Shown piece by piece: positions 46,161-57,545 of a stretch of 64,000 nucleotides of DNA. This DNA comes from Caenorhabditis remanei (taxonomy: Eukaryota; Nematoda; Chromadorea; Rhabditida; Rhabditidae), in the NCBI RefSeq assembly GCF_010183535.1, contig NC_071332.1, positions 13,454,001 through 13,518,000 of the forward strand. Reading direction: 5' to 3'. Both the position numbers and the translations under genes were made by a program. Numbering within the stretch: the stretch's first letter is position 1; each line of letters opens with the position of its first letter. The notes beneath the pieces are model-generated. The model did not search any database. It was given only the letters and a program-made list of their open reading frames with translations, and was not told the origin of the DNA.

Positions 46161-46575
46161 TTAAGATGACGTTTGTTTTACAATTAATAGGTTTAGCTTT
46201 AAAATTGGATCAGGGGATTCGAGAAACTTTGCTAGTCGATAAAAGTAAAAAATGTATTTTTTTCCGAAAAGCAACACTCTGAAAATCATTATGCCTCCGA
46301 TAAAAATCCAGTTTTTTGAAACTGCACTCAACGGTTCAATCGTTTTAAAATTGATACTTTGGAAGTGAGCAAATAGAAATAATGGAAAAGTATCGAATGA
46401 ACAGACAATATCCGTATCCAGGAGACTGATTCGAGCAACCTGAAATGGGAAAAATGTTTATATTTTTCTGATTGTGAGTAAAAGCAGAGTAAAAACTTAC
46501 TCTTGAAACACCTTGACTCGTTGTTTTTTTTACAGTGACTCCAGATAACCATTAAATAAATGTACATGAATTATT
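46161..46575 (-). pseudogene. SRBC receptor fragment (C-terminal exons)
   Basis: 46439-46161 is an open exon paralogous to the last SRBC exon at 43629-43396 (VARISLL...CSFDTFPLFLFAH, ending TAA at 46161). A shorter remnant at about 46570-46499 resembles the end of the preceding exon, but its donor phase does not fit. The 5' two-thirds are absent. The fragment stops at the edge of a duplicated segment at about 46591. Confidence 0.6.
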
Positions 46576-46590
46576 TTTACCACAATCAGT

Positions 46591-46960
46591 ATCCGGAGGT
46601 CTGTCTAGTAACGACTGCCGTGAACTTCACCATCAACTATTCCGGACTCTGGTTGTCCAAACTATTATTCCAACAGCGTTCAATTATTTTCCAGATGGTT
46701 GCTTGTTTTTGTTTCCTGTATTTGGTCTAAAAAGTGAAGTTATCGAAAATCTCGTTCCATTTACTGTGTCAATTTATCCTTGTTTTGAGCCGCTGGTAGC
46801 GATGTATTTCATCAAGAGCTTCAGGAAATGAATAATTGGTTGAGAATGTTAAAGTAGTTTTGTCAACATAAAAATTTAAAACTTTCAGGAGTTGTCACAT
46901 GTCAGAAATACAAGGCACGTGTACAAGTATCAAATGTTGCAACTACGAATTGATACTGTA
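46591..46960 (+). pseudogene. Str receptor 3'-end fragment
   Basis: Copy of the 3' part of the receptor at 51616-54557 (matches 54204 onwards). It begins abruptly at TAACGACTGCCGTGAACTTC, carries substitutions, and has an early stop at AGGAAATGA where the source reads on. The downstream exon (TGTCACATGTCAGAAATAC...) is also present. Confidence 0.8.
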
Positions 46961-47301
46961 TTCTTGTTTGTTTCAACAAATACGGATGACATTTAACAAA
47001 TGAAGCGTTTTCCTTGAATTCTAGTTTGTTCAGAAATGGATAAGAGCGGAACGAATTTACGTGTTTTAGTGTTTATGACTATGCTTACTACTACTTTGAC
47101 TGATAACATAACTCCTTGCAGCTTGATTCTTGCTCTTTTTTTGTTATCATGAAAAGAACGACATTCTTGAGGAATATTATAAAAGAGATGCCACAGAGCT
47201 CAATTCTCACAGTTTTCCAGAAGACCACAACTTCGGAATACATGTTAACACCTCGATTTTTCACTTTACAAATTTCTTTCGATCTTATGTTTAATTTCAG
47301 T

Positions 47302-47816
47302 ATGGATAAATCGGAAGAACTTGAGTTGGTCCCACCAGAGCTTCGTCAAGCAGTTGAGTTTCAACACAACAATCCGATTCGAGTACGGAGCAGCGCTATG
47401 GTAGATATTCAGCAGTGCAGCGGAAATCCGGTAAGAAAACAAAACTGAATTATTATCCTTCATTTCACGATTTCGTGTTTAAAGTATACGCTCGAGAATG
47501 GAAAGATAGTATATGTCACGTTCTACACTCATCTGGATAAAAAAATGGTTGAAATGTATTTGCATGAAGCGTATGCGTTAGAAGAAATCGCTAGAAAAGC
47601 AGCAGAGCTTCTGCCAACTGTAGAATGGAAAGTGTGTTCTGGTAAGTTTCTAATTTATCTTTTACTCTTATTTTTTCTAGATTTACAGGTACGCAATACC
47701 AAGCTGATTTCGAATTCACTAGTTCCCATCAAGTCTGGAACTCCATCAGGACTACTCTATTCTACAAGTTCAATTTCCTTTTGGTCCACCTTGAACGTCG
47801 TCATCATTACTGTTAA
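47302..47816 (+). pseudogene. PB1-ZZ family gene lacking the ZZ domain (deletion copy)
   Basis: Exons 47302-47430, 47485-47641 and 47689-47816, 137 aa. It starts MDKSEELELVPPELRQAV, as the paralogue at 54906. It keeps the PB1-like segment (VYVTFYTHLDKKMVEM ... EIARKAAELLPTVEW), then stops shortly after LVHLERRHHYC. Comparison shows that the DNA for the ZZ finger has been deleted, joining CGTCATCATTAC to the very end of the gene (GCTCCAAGATATGTGTTCGC) out of frame. It could still make a PB1-only protein. Confidence 0.65.
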
Positions 47817-48568
47817 TGCTCCAAGATATGTGTTCGCTTAACAAATATTTGTTTATCGAGTCCTTGATTGGAAAACTCTAGTTGCAAGTAGAATGGTTCT
47901 GACATTGAATAAAGTTAATTAGACAATATCTGTTTATGTATGATTATCACATTCATCTTTTTTAATAAGGATGTTGGTTAAGACATTTCAAAATAATTTC
48001 AACTATGGCTTTACCCGACCACTTTAATAAAAGCATTCCTCATTGAAGCTGCGCAGTTTTCGAGTTCGCATGAAGAGTTTGCACTGTATAATGGAACTGA
48101 AAAAAGAAACTTTTGAGAAAACTGCAGGTCTACAGCTACATTTCTTTAATTTTTAGCGTAAAGCTCTAGGTCTGGAGTAGGAAAATTTAAGTTTTAGAAT
48201 TCGTCTGAGGCAATTATTCACCCATTTTTTGATAATGGGTTTTACACATTTCTGATGGACGGGTTTCGAACTTGGTTCAAAATTTCACAAACTTGATCGA
48301 TTTCTCACGCAGACACGTTTGTGAGAAGGCGAACACGAAAACGAGGAGAGGCCAGCCTGATGAAACGCCGAAGGAGGGACAGCCAGGTTGGTAGAAGAAC
48401 TCGTTTTAAGGTTCAAACATGCGTTTATTTCTCTTCAAATGGGATACTCAAAGGAATCATAAGTGTTGTTTCTTTTTGGAAGGTCAGCCACGTTTCCATC
48501 AATATATCGGTATCTCATTGCAAACTTCTGTTGCCCGTTTCGGTTATAAAGGATCACTGGAGACGGAT
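47817..48568. other. intergenic, no gene supported
   Basis: Includes the tail of the duplicated segment (to ~48100) and a purine-rich stretch (about 48320-48410) that creates a basic open frame. No domain seen. Confidence 0.45.
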
Positions 48569-50097
48569 TTATCTTGGAGGTGTACGTCGTATTCCAAAGT
48601 GGTTGGGTCGTACAGCAATACCTGGAGAGAAAACATTAGTTGCATGAAATTCTGAGTTGCATATCAACATCATAACTACATTGAAAGAATTGTTGAAATA
48701 TTGAGAGCCACTGTAAAACCTAGTTCTGGTATTGATCACTCTAGCTTACAATGGATTCATGATCCTTGGATCTCCCATATGTTTCACTTCATATCCGTTC
48801 CAAATACAACTAGAAGAGAAGGTGTATCCCTCAATATTTGTTACTTGCACTTGGATTGTTTTGTTTTTTGGAGCCTGGAAGTACATTTATGATTTTCGGT
48901 TTTGAGTTTTCGAGCTTACCTCTATAAAGAGTGTCAGGCGTTTGTATTCTGATTCAAAGAGCCATGGGAAACCAAAAGTGATTTCGAAATCACTCCAATT
49001 TGAGCTGGCGACTAATTTCTTTGAGAATCCACGTGGCACATCGTCACACAACTTTCCTCCGAAACCAGCAGGGCAGAAGCATTCGGAACAGTTTGCTGGA
49101 TTTGTAACTCCTCCATTTTTGCAATTCAACTCAACTGGACAAGAGCAATTATAACTTTCATGGAGAGATCTCATGTCATAGAAAGTGACCAATCGATTTC
49201 CCATTGTTTCCCGATAAATTGTTTGTTTTGGTTCACTGACCGTCTGTGCAGTGTAGTGCATGGCACTACCGTATTCATATGGGATGTTATTGTAAGTTTG
49301 CGTGTCAGTGTATTTCATAAAGTTTACTTCGTCGGCGGACTGAAAGTCAAACAAAAAGTGGGATAGGCTCGGAATCGGGTCTTTGATACTTACATTAAAC
49401 AACTCTGGTTTAACTATCAAGTAATCATCCCGATCGTATCTACTCTGGGTATGTGTTATACCCAGGGCATGGAGTTGTTCGTGTACTGCCTGTCCCGTCT
49501 ATACTTTATTACAATCATTATCTAAAGTGTTCTTTTTGAAGCTTAGCTCACCGAATCACATCCGTTGCTCATTGTCACTTCCTGCACGCCCCCTCCTAAT
49601 GATTTTCCGACTGTTGATGAGCAGTATCCACGACTGAACAATAACTGTATTGTATGTAACTCTCAAGCGTGAACTCACAATATAAACAAAACTCGATCCG
49701 TCGCCGTTATATCTTCCTTGAATTTGATACATGTTCTGGCACTGATGTACTTCATGGCTTGGTCAATGGAAAATTTTATACTAGGGGCCAACGAGTAATG
49801 GTATTCAAATGGTACCAGAGCATCCGGCCACTGTCTATTAGGATTAATCCTTACTTGACGTCTCGAACGGATTTTCTCATTAGATTTAGGGGTCCCATAT
49901 ATTGTTTTGCGCTCTTCTCTTTAATTGTTTTCTTTTACAATTCCAATAAAAATACAGAAGTTTACTTACTTCGATAATACAATATCTCCTTGAAACAATT
50001 CTGAATCCTTATCAAGGTTCCATTCTGTTCCTTCTTCAAATTGAGTGTTCTGACACAAAGTAAATAATAAAAAAGCTAGGAAAAGGCAGAGAAACAT
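48569..50097 (-). CDS. astacin-family zinc metalloprotease (NAS-type)
   Basis: Secreted astacin protease, 413 aa. Exons are 50097-49970, 49918-49679, 49633-49552, 49498-49394, 49339-48920, 48874-48750 and 48710-48569. Order: signal peptide (MFLCLFLAFLLFTLC); propeptide with LFQGDIVL; furin-type RSRR site; catalytic domain starting INPNRQWPDALVPFEY, with AMKYISARTCIKF, zinc site HEQLHALGITH and Met-turn GSAMHYT; EGF-like module (CSCPVELNCKNGG to GGKLC); C-terminal CUB-like region (SDFEITFGFPW ... GYEVKHMGD). All zinc ligands and the catalytic Glu are present. Nematode relatives act in cuticle, hatching or digestion; the exact role is unknown. Confidence 0.9.
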
Positions 50098-50287
50098 CAG
50101 TGTTCAAAAACAGTGAACAATTTCATTTCGGCTTTGATTTATACAGATGGACCTAATCAGAATATTCAAATTTCCACATTTCAAAATGTGGTTCAAATTC
50201 ATTTACATAAAATACATATATTTAAGCAAATAATTATGGTTCATGAAGCAGTTACAAAAATTTACTTCTTCTTATATGAAGGAAAAT

Positions 50288-51436
50288 TCAAGTTGTTGTT
50301 TGCATACTTGAAACTTGTCCTCTTTTCTTATACTTCTGGCAGGTCACAACTTCTGAAAATCAGTGTTTGATAATCTCAAACCAAAGAAATCTTGAATACC
50401 AATTATTCTTGTTCTGAAAATCTTGATGAAATACATTGCCACCAGTGGCTCAAAACACAAACAGAGAGCCACAGATATCGGCACAAAGTTTCTCATAGCT
50501 TCACTTGTCAGACCGAATAACGGAAATAAAAACGTACTACCAACTGGTAAATACATGAAGACACTGGGAATCAGAGTTTGAATGACCAAAGTTCGGAACA
50601 GCTGGTTTTGAAGTTCACGGAAATCGACACTAGTCATCATAGTTAGCTCATTGAGATGAGCATACGTCTTCACACCAAAATATGTCATGGAACCGGAAGA
50701 AAGAGTCATAAAACATGTAAAAACAGTAATTGAGAAGAGTGAAGGGATATGCATCCTTGTTTCTCCTGTCAATGGATCAGTATAATAGTACTGTATTCCC
50801 ACATATGAAAAATCATCTGGTTGCATACAGTAATCTCTTTTGAATTCAGGTATCAAAACTTCGTCTTTAATAGAAGAGGAGCCGTTTACGAAGTATGTCA
50901 AACTGAACCATATAAAATAACTGATCAATACAAGGAGAGCCCAAATTGGAAAGTTTCTCATAGAAAATCGAGAAAGCTTTGACGGACGAGTGACTGATAA
51001 GAACCGGTAGTAGAAATGAGTAGTGAGTGAAACGAGCATCATTCCATAACAGCCACAGTAAATAGCTGAAAATGTACGCTGTTGTTTTATGAATATGAGT
51101 TACTACTAACACAGCGCCGTTACTCCAAGATGTTTATTAAACCCTGTCACTTTTCTGATGTTGAACACAGCAAACGAGACCTCAGAGAGATGAATATTCT
51201 GGAAACAAAAATCAATAACGAATTTTTGAAATACTTACCGGTTTACTCCAGTAATCGCAACATGAATAGTAAATTCCACATGTTGAGAATGAGAACATAA
51301 GATATTTATATAATAGTTTCCAAAAGTCTTTTTCGGCATTTCATATATCAAACATTGGAGAATCAAATTGAGAGTAACAGATAGTACAAATCCAATAATT
51401 TCAGCGTACACGGTCTAGCCAGATAGTCGAGCACAT
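50288..51436 (-). pseudogene. Str-superfamily chemoreceptor with frameshifted first exon
   Basis: Exons 51436-51239, 51198-51111, 51065-50400 and 50352-50288. Exons 2 (88 nt) and 3 (666 nt) are intact and carry FYYRFLSVTRP, QLFRTLVIQTLIPS and CFEPLVAMYF. Against the paralogue at 51616, exon 1 has lost five bases after TGGCTAGACC and gained five (TATAT) after GGAAACTAT. The exon keeps its length of 198 nt, but the first shift puts a TGA at codon 12. Probably a young pseudogene, unless an alternative start bypasses exon 1. It is head to head with its closest relative. Confidence 0.75.
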
Positions 51437-52685
51437 TTTAGTGTTTTTGAGAGTGTCTGTTAATGTTTTGAGCGATGGGTAGCGGAGTTTGAAGGGTTCT
51501 CTTGGGATTACAGTAGTCTTATGATGTTTTGATAGACATGTATTCTACCAAGAAAGTATTCACGTTCAATAACGTTACCGATTGCATCAGTAGTTGCTCA
51601 AAATAATTCTTGAATATGTGCTCAAAAACTTGGCTGGACTTTACTTTCTATGCCGAAACTATTGGTTTTGCACTATCTCTTATACTGAATATGATCCTTC
51701 ATTGTTTGATTTCTGAAATGCCGAAAAGGACATTCGGAAGTTACAAATATCTGCTGTTCGCTTTTTCGGTTTCTGGAATTTTCTATTCTTCTTGTAATTT
51801 TTGGACCAAACCGGTAAGTTTCCTGATGATCCGTTTCGTCTTCAGGGACAAGTCTAGACATTGAATCTAGTAGTTCAAAGCGGTCTAATTTCTAGAACTC
51901 CCATATCACTGATGCATCCTTCAACGTTTTTAATGTTAGGAGCTCGACAGGATTCTCTAAATCATGGGGAACCGTTTCATTGGGTAAGTGAATCGGAAAA
52001 CAATAGGATAGCCCGCAACTGGACATCCAAGATGTCATCTCAACAGACTTTAATCTATTCCAGCCGTTTACTGCTCTTGTTATGGAACCATGCTTTCTTT
52101 GCTCACTGTCCATTTCTACTACCGTTTTCTATCTGTCACCTGTCCATCAAAGCTATCAAGGTTTTCCATGAGAAAACTTCCGCTTTGGTTCATTCTCAAC
52201 CTTGTGAATTTCACGCTGTGGTTCATATTGGTGTACTGTGTAAATGGTCCCTCTCTCATGAAGGATGAAGTATTGAAATATGAATTCAACAAATCCTATT
52301 GCCTCAATCTTGATGAGTTTTCTTATGTTGGACCACAGTACTTTTATTAGGTTGGTTCATAATTTTCTGCAATTTTCGAGCTTGCCGGTTGTCGTTTTGT
52401 TTTCTTGGCACAGGATTAGTTTTTCGATGTGGTTGTTTTTGGGTTTGGTAGACCTACTCAAGTACTTGTTACAGTTTCAAAGTTTTACTCCTTGCTTTTT
52501 TTTTCGCCGAGAACGGAGCTTTGATTTACACGCAACCTTTTGCGTTTTTGAAACGTTATTTTGTTTTCATTCGTTTCTGGTCTAAAAATCATGCCATCCA
52601 AAACGAAGTTGCTGATGTATGTTAACAAGGGTCTCCTAGTTCCAACGCAAATACATCTTAATTCAAAAGATTTGACAAACAAAAC

Positions 52686-53345
52686 TTGGATCTGACTGAA
52701 ACAATTCTTCTCTTTCAGCAGTCAGAGCTAGATTTGGAGTTATTGCAGCGAACCGTTGAAGCGGATCTGTATCAAACCACCCTTAGGTTGTCAGTTTCTT
52801 TTAGGGTGACTTATGTAACTGTAGTTCATGGATGGAAACAAATTATCGGAATGAGAAAATTCGTCGTAACATACCACACGTTTTGAAACAACATGAGATG
52901 GCACATCACATGGACCTAAGTTGGTTCATAGTACTTTTATACCAAACACACGTATGGTCGAGCTGTTTATTTGTTAGAAATAAGTAGTTGGGTTGTTACT
53001 CTAACGATGTGAGGAAAGTAGAATGTGTGGACTAAGATTTGCGCGTTCTGGATGTTCTCAAACCGAAAAAAGTGGTTTTTTGAATCTGGTACTCAGTATT
53101 CTGGGTGGAGTGGTGGAAACTCCTGAACGAAAACAGGGAAGTAACATCAGATGTTTACGTTTCTTATTTTGATAAATTTAAAATCATGTGACTTCGGGAC
53201 GGGGAGATATAACAAAACGGCGTTTTCAGTATGACAAAGCTTTTTCATGTGTTGGGAAAGTAACCCACAACAAACTGTTGCCATCTGGCTGGACAACACT
53301 TTTTTATTTATCGTATTAATCCAACCTTGTTTTCTTTAATTACAA
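52686..53345 (+). pseudogene. mariner transposase remnant
   Basis: Scattered frames with mariner-like helix-turn-helix text near 52720-52885, followed by decayed sequence (53270-53310 resembles a later WTTL-type region). Several stops and shifts, no full-length frame. Confidence 0.55.
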
Positions 53346-53444
53346 ACATTTTGCCTGACTTCAACGGCATTTTAATAGGAAAGAATCCAAATAAAAAGGG
53401 GATATCAAAAAGAAGCTAGTTTCCTTTTTCAGTGATCTCGAATA

Positions 53445-53897
53445 CAGTACCGCCCAAAAGGTTATCAACTTTGGCTGTTTTCAGTTGAAAATGACCAACT
53501 TTGAGAGTGTGTCATGGTAATATTGATTGTTCCACAAAGTAGATTTTTGATGAATCATACAGAACAAAGGTAGATCTTCATTTCTGTAGTTGACAACTTT
53601 TTTGTACGGACACTCCCTAGCAAGTTACGTATCGACAAAGTAATTTCTCCCCCAAATCGACCCATTTCAGTGCAAAGATAGTGCGATTTTTGAGATGTCG
53701 TCTTAAAATGACCATAACTCTCTAGGAAGTGCTCGTACAAAAAAGTTGCCAACTACAAAAATGAAGATCTACCTTTGTTCTGTACAGTTCATTAAAAATC
53801 TACTTTGTGGAACAATCAGTATTACCATGACACACTCTCAAAGTTGGCCATTTTCTACTGAAAACAGCCAAAGTTGATAACCTTTTGGGCGGTACTG
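53445..53897. mobile_element. palindromic MITE (CAGTACCGCC ends), nested in mariner
   Basis: 453 bp with long inverted repeats beginning CAGTACCGCCCAAAAGG and ending with the complement, flanked by TA (53443-53444 and 53898-53899). Tc1/mariner-type non-autonomous foldback element, younger than the mariner that contains it. It has no coding capacity; an open frame across it is a palindrome artefact. Confidence 0.85.
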
Positions 53898-54557
53898 TAG
53901 ATGGTCTAAGCGAAGAGAATCAGTAAGCTACCAAAATCTTGTCAGAAGACTTCCAATGCTGATAAACAGTATTTTGAATTCTAGAAATCTTTCTGGATTT
54001 GAAAAAATAAAATCAAAGTTTTATCGAAAAATTGCAGAAAATTATGTACCAACCTAATATTATGATCATACAACAGGAAATACTAGAATTCATATCCCAT
54101 CATTTATAGCTGCAGGTAGCATGTTCTTCGTCATGACCTTCACTTTTGGCTCTTTAACCTATTTCGGCACAAAAACATATGCGTACCTCAAAAACCTTGG
54201 AGTTCTATCTGGTAACGACTGCCGTGAACTTCAGAATCAACTATTCCGGACTCTGGTTGTCCAAACGATTATTCCAACAGCGTTCATGTATTTTCCAGTT
54301 GGTTGCTTGTTTTTGTTTCCTGTATTTGGTCTAAAAAGTGAAGTTATGGAAAATATCGTGCCATTTACTGTGTCAATTTATCCTTGTTTTGAACCGCTGG
54401 TAGCGATGTATTTCGTCGAGAGCTTCAGGAAGAGAATAATTGGTTGAGAAAGTTAAAGTAGTTTTGTCAACATAAAAATTTAAAACTTTCAGGAATTATC
54501 ACATGCCAGAAATACAAGAAACGTGTAAAAGTATCAAATGTTGCAACTACGTATTGA

Positions 54558-54905
54558 TACTGTATTCTTGTTTGTTTCAACAAATACGGATGACATTTAA
54601 CAAATGAAGCGTTTTCCTTGAATTCTAGTTTGTTCAGAAATGGATAAGAGCGGAACGAATTTACGTGTTTTAGTGTTTATGACTATGCTTACTACTACTT
54701 TGACTGATAACATAACTCCTTGCAGCTTGATTTTTGCTCTTTTTTGTTTATCATGAGAAGATCTACATTCTTGAGGAATATTATAAAAGAGATGCCACAG
54801 AGCTCAATTCTCACAGTTTTCGAAATATCTCAATTTCGAAATACATATTGAACAGCTTGATTTTCCACTTTGCAAACTTCATTCGATCTTATGTTTCATT
54901 TCAGT
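54558..54905. other. upstream region of PB1-ZZ gene
   Basis: Non-coding, duplicated at 46970-47300. No specific site recognised. Confidence 0.4.
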
Positions 54906-55604
54906 ATGGATAAATCGGAAGAACTTGAGTTGGTCCCACCAGAGCTTCGTCAAGCAGTTGAGGATGAACACAACAATCCGACTGATGTATGGAAAAGCGG
55001 TATGGGACAACTTGTACAGTGCAGCGGAACTCCGGTATGGAAACAATGTTGTATCGTTTCACGATTCCGTGTTTAAGGGAAAGAAAGTATACGTCACATT
55101 CTACACTCATATGGATAAAAAAATGGTTGCAATGCGATTGGAAGATGGGATTGCGTTAGAACAAATCGCTAGAAAAGCAGCAGAGCTTCTGCCAACTGTA
55201 GAGTGGAAAGTGTGTTCGGGTAAGTTTCTAACTTATCTAGTATTATTTTCATTTCCAAATTTGCAGGTACGCAATACCAAACCGATTTCGAATTCACTGG
55301 TTCCAGACAAGTCTATGACTCCATCAAGACTACTCTAATCTACAAGTTCAATTACCTTTTGGTCCGCCTTGAACGTCTTCATCCCGTCAGACCATTTGAT
55401 CAGGAGGCAAATTGCAATGAGTGTCGTCAGATGATTCTGGGACATCGCTTCAAATGCACCGAGTGTGCTGACTTCGACATCTGCCAGAGATGTGAAGCTA
55501 GATCCATTCATCCAGAGCATGCCATGCTTCGTATTGTCAGCAAGGGAACAACTCACATTCCACACTACATTACCGCAAATGCTCCAAGATATGTGTTCGC
55601 TTAA
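54906..55604 (+). CDS. PB1-like + ZZ zinc-finger protein (SQSTM1/p62-like family)
   Basis: 202 aa. Exons 54906-55034, 55078-55219 and 55267-55604. The N-terminus (MDKSEELELVPPELRQAV) is shared by all four paralogues. A PB1-like segment follows (KKVYVTFYTHMDKKMVAM ... LLPTVEW). The C-terminal ZZ finger has CNECRQMILGHRFKCTEC, ADFDICQRCE and H-x3-H (HPEH) ligands. The p62/sequestosome family combines PB1 and ZZ and links signalling to selective autophagy; relatives in C. elegans are small and rapidly evolving. No UBA or LIR region is obvious. Probably an adaptor binding protein partners through PB1 and ZZ. Confidence 0.8.
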
Positions 55605-56557
55605 CAAATGTTTGTTTATTGAGACCTTGATTGGGAAACTCTAGTTGCATGTAGAATGGTTCTGCCTTTGAATAAATTTAATTAGACAATATCTGTTTAT
55701 GTATGATTATCAAATTTATCCATTTTATAAGAGACCTGCTGTTAGTTAAGACACTTCGAAATCATTTCAGACTATGGCTTAACCCGACCACCTTAAAAGA
55801 AGCATTCCTCTTGGAAACTGAGCAGTTGCCGAGTTCGCTTGGAGAGTTTTACTGTATAATGGAACTGTGAAAACATTTATCTTTGTCTCACAATAGCGAT
55901 TGTTTATGGAGTGTATAGAGTAGTTCTTTATTTTTGTGTTTGACAAATTTTGTACAGTCACATCCTAAGAAGTGTAAACACATGTAAACAGCTCGAAAAT
56001 CTTTCCTTTTAGCACTGAAAAAGGGCAACAACTGCGAGATATAACTTTGACGATTGATAACTTCTTAGAATGTGCCTATAAAAAACTGTCAACTACAAAA
56101 ATGAAGTTTTAGTTGTTGTGATCTATATACTCCATAAACAATCGATATTGTGATACAGTCCGGGAGGATGTCTCACACTCAAAAACTTGACCATATTTAA
56201 CTTAAAGCTGCAAGTGTTGCATTCTTTATGGAAAGTACTGTAATTACAATAGTTTTTACGATTTTAGAAATATCTGGTACTCTCAACTAGCCTGTGTGTG
56301 AAAAGAATTGTTGATTTTGTGTACAAGAGCGGAACCGAATTCCGTTCTCCATTTTTATGACAAGATTGGTACAAGGAACTGATAGCGAAACTATTTTTCG
56401 TTTGATTTTTGCTCGAATTTCCACCTTATCAGTTTTTGAACAGTATTCAAGAAACACTATAAAATGGGTTCTATGTTGAGAGAGTTGTCATATTTCTTAT
56501 TTTTCTGTTGAGGCGGAGAGCATTCCTTTCATAAAAATACTTACGTGATGTTTCAGA
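55605..56557. other. intergenic, mostly repeat-derived
   Basis: Holds the end of the duplicated segment, a truncated palindromic MITE (about 55885-56240) and about 300 bp upstream of the next PB1-ZZ gene. Confidence 0.5.
55885..56240. mobile_element. truncated palindromic MITE related to the 53445 element
   Basis: Arms pair around CGATTGTTTATGGAGTATAT and its complement (near 55896-55918 and 56124-56146). The right end is GGAAAGTACTG followed by TA, but the matching left end is missing. The interior CAACTACAAAAATGAAG is shared with the 53445-53897 element, so they are distant family members. Arms are diverged. Confidence 0.65.
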
Positions 56558-57289
56558 ATGGATATATTAGATGAATTGGAACTGGTTCCGGCAGAACATC
56601 GTCAAGAAGTCGAAAATGAATACAAAACTCAAAAAAACTACGAGGAAGCAGTTAGGACTCTTGAATACCGCTCAGTAAACGTTAAAAGCCTTTTTCCATA
56701 GCTCAAAATATTTTTAATTTTCCAGATAACAACTTCGGCTTCGGAAAATTCGAAGAAGTTGGTATATGTCACATTTTATACGCATTCGGACAAAAAAGTA
56801 GTTCAAATGTATTTGAGTGAAACTCATGCTCTGGAACAAGTTTCTGGAAAAGCAGCCGAGTTGCTCCCAACAATACAGTGGAGAGTGTTCTCGGGTATTC
56901 TTCTGAATTCTCTAAAAACTTTCCATGTATTATGATTTCCAGGCACCCAAAATCAAGCGGATTTCGAATTCACAAGCTCCCATCAAGTCTGGAACTCTAT
57001 CAAACGCACTCCAATCTGCAAATTCTACTACCTTCTGGTCCATCTTGAACGTCTTCATCCTGTCAGATTCGATGATCAAGAAGCTAATTGCGATGTGTGT
57101 CATCAGAAGATTTTTGGACATCGCTACAAGTGTACAGAGTGTGCAGACTTTGATATCTGCCAGAAATGCGAAGCAAAATCTCTGCATCCAGAGCATGCCA
57201 TGCTTCGAATCGTCAGAAAGGGAACAACTAGAATTCCTAATTATATTACTAGTAATGCTCCAAGATATGTGTTTCCTTCTGTGTACTAA
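56558..57289 (+). CDS. PB1-like + ZZ zinc-finger protein (SQSTM1/p62-like family)
   Basis: 210 aa. Exons 56558-56674, 56726-56894 and 56943-57289. Starts MDILDELELVPAEHRQEV. The PB1-like segment is KKLVYVTFYTHSDKKVVQM ... LLPTIQW. The ZZ finger is CDVCHQKIFGHRYKCTEC, ADFDICQKCE and HPEH, all ligands present. It ends NAPRYVFPSVY, a little longer than its neighbour. Splice phases match the neighbouring copies. Intact member of the tandem family. Confidence 0.82.
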
Positions 57290-57545
57290 CTATTGACTGA
57301 TTGAAATTTGTATCATTAATTTTCTTGAACAACCGTTTTAATAACAAAGTAAAATGCTAGTTCTGGAATTTTTGAATGTTTTCTCGGTTAATGACATTTC
57401 CAATAAAAGTGGCGATTTTTCATACACATGCTTTCTCCGTCGTTTTATGCGCTGATAAGACACTGCTACACTTTCAGTTTCAATTTCTGAAAAGTTTAAC
57501 AAAGTATTCCTTACTCTTCATTATTGATTCAATTCATTTCTCAGA

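Larger units (their letters stand above)
46591..48100 (+). repeat. segmental duplication, copy 1
   Basis: About 1.5 kb matching 54204-55870: Str 3' fragment, spacer, PB1 gene and the 3' segment ending ACTGTATAATGGAACTG. It lacks the ZZ-coding segment of the other copy. Confidence 0.85.
52347..54057 (+). mobile_element. mariner transposon, degenerate, with nested MITE
   Basis: Ends TTAGGTTGGT...ACCAACCTAA, the classic mariner termini, flanked by TA (52345-52346 and 54058-54059). Length is 1711 bp, or about 1258 bp without the nested 453-bp MITE, normal for mariner. The remnant around 52710-52900 reads like the helix-turn-helix part of a mariner transposase (LQRTVEADLYQTTLRLSV, then HGWKQIIGMRKF) but is broken by stops, so it is non-autonomous. 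Confidence 0.9.
51616..54557 (+). pseudogene. Str-superfamily chemoreceptor interrupted by mariner
   Basis: Exons 51616-51813, 51896-51983, 52064-52346 plus 54060-54442 (one exon split by a transposon), and 54493-54557. Marks are KTWLDFTFYAE, FGSYKYLLF, FYYRFLSVTCP, then after the insert QLFRTLVVQTIIPT and YPCFEPLVAMYF. Removing 52347-54059 (element plus one TA) restores an exon of exactly 666 nt, as in two paralogues here. No other lesion is seen, so the insertion may be fairly recent or the allele polymorphic. As it stands the frame ends at the first codon inside the transposon. Confidence 0.9.
54204..55870 (+). repeat. segmental duplication, copy 2 (probable source)
   Basis: Matches 46591-48100 and holds the intact Str 3' end and the intact PB1-ZZ gene, so it probably keeps the ancestral arrangement. 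Confidence 0.8.

Noticed and set aside
48321..48647. Basic 108-codon protein
   Set aside because: Comes from a purine-rich stretch and overlaps the last exon of the astacin gene on the other strand.
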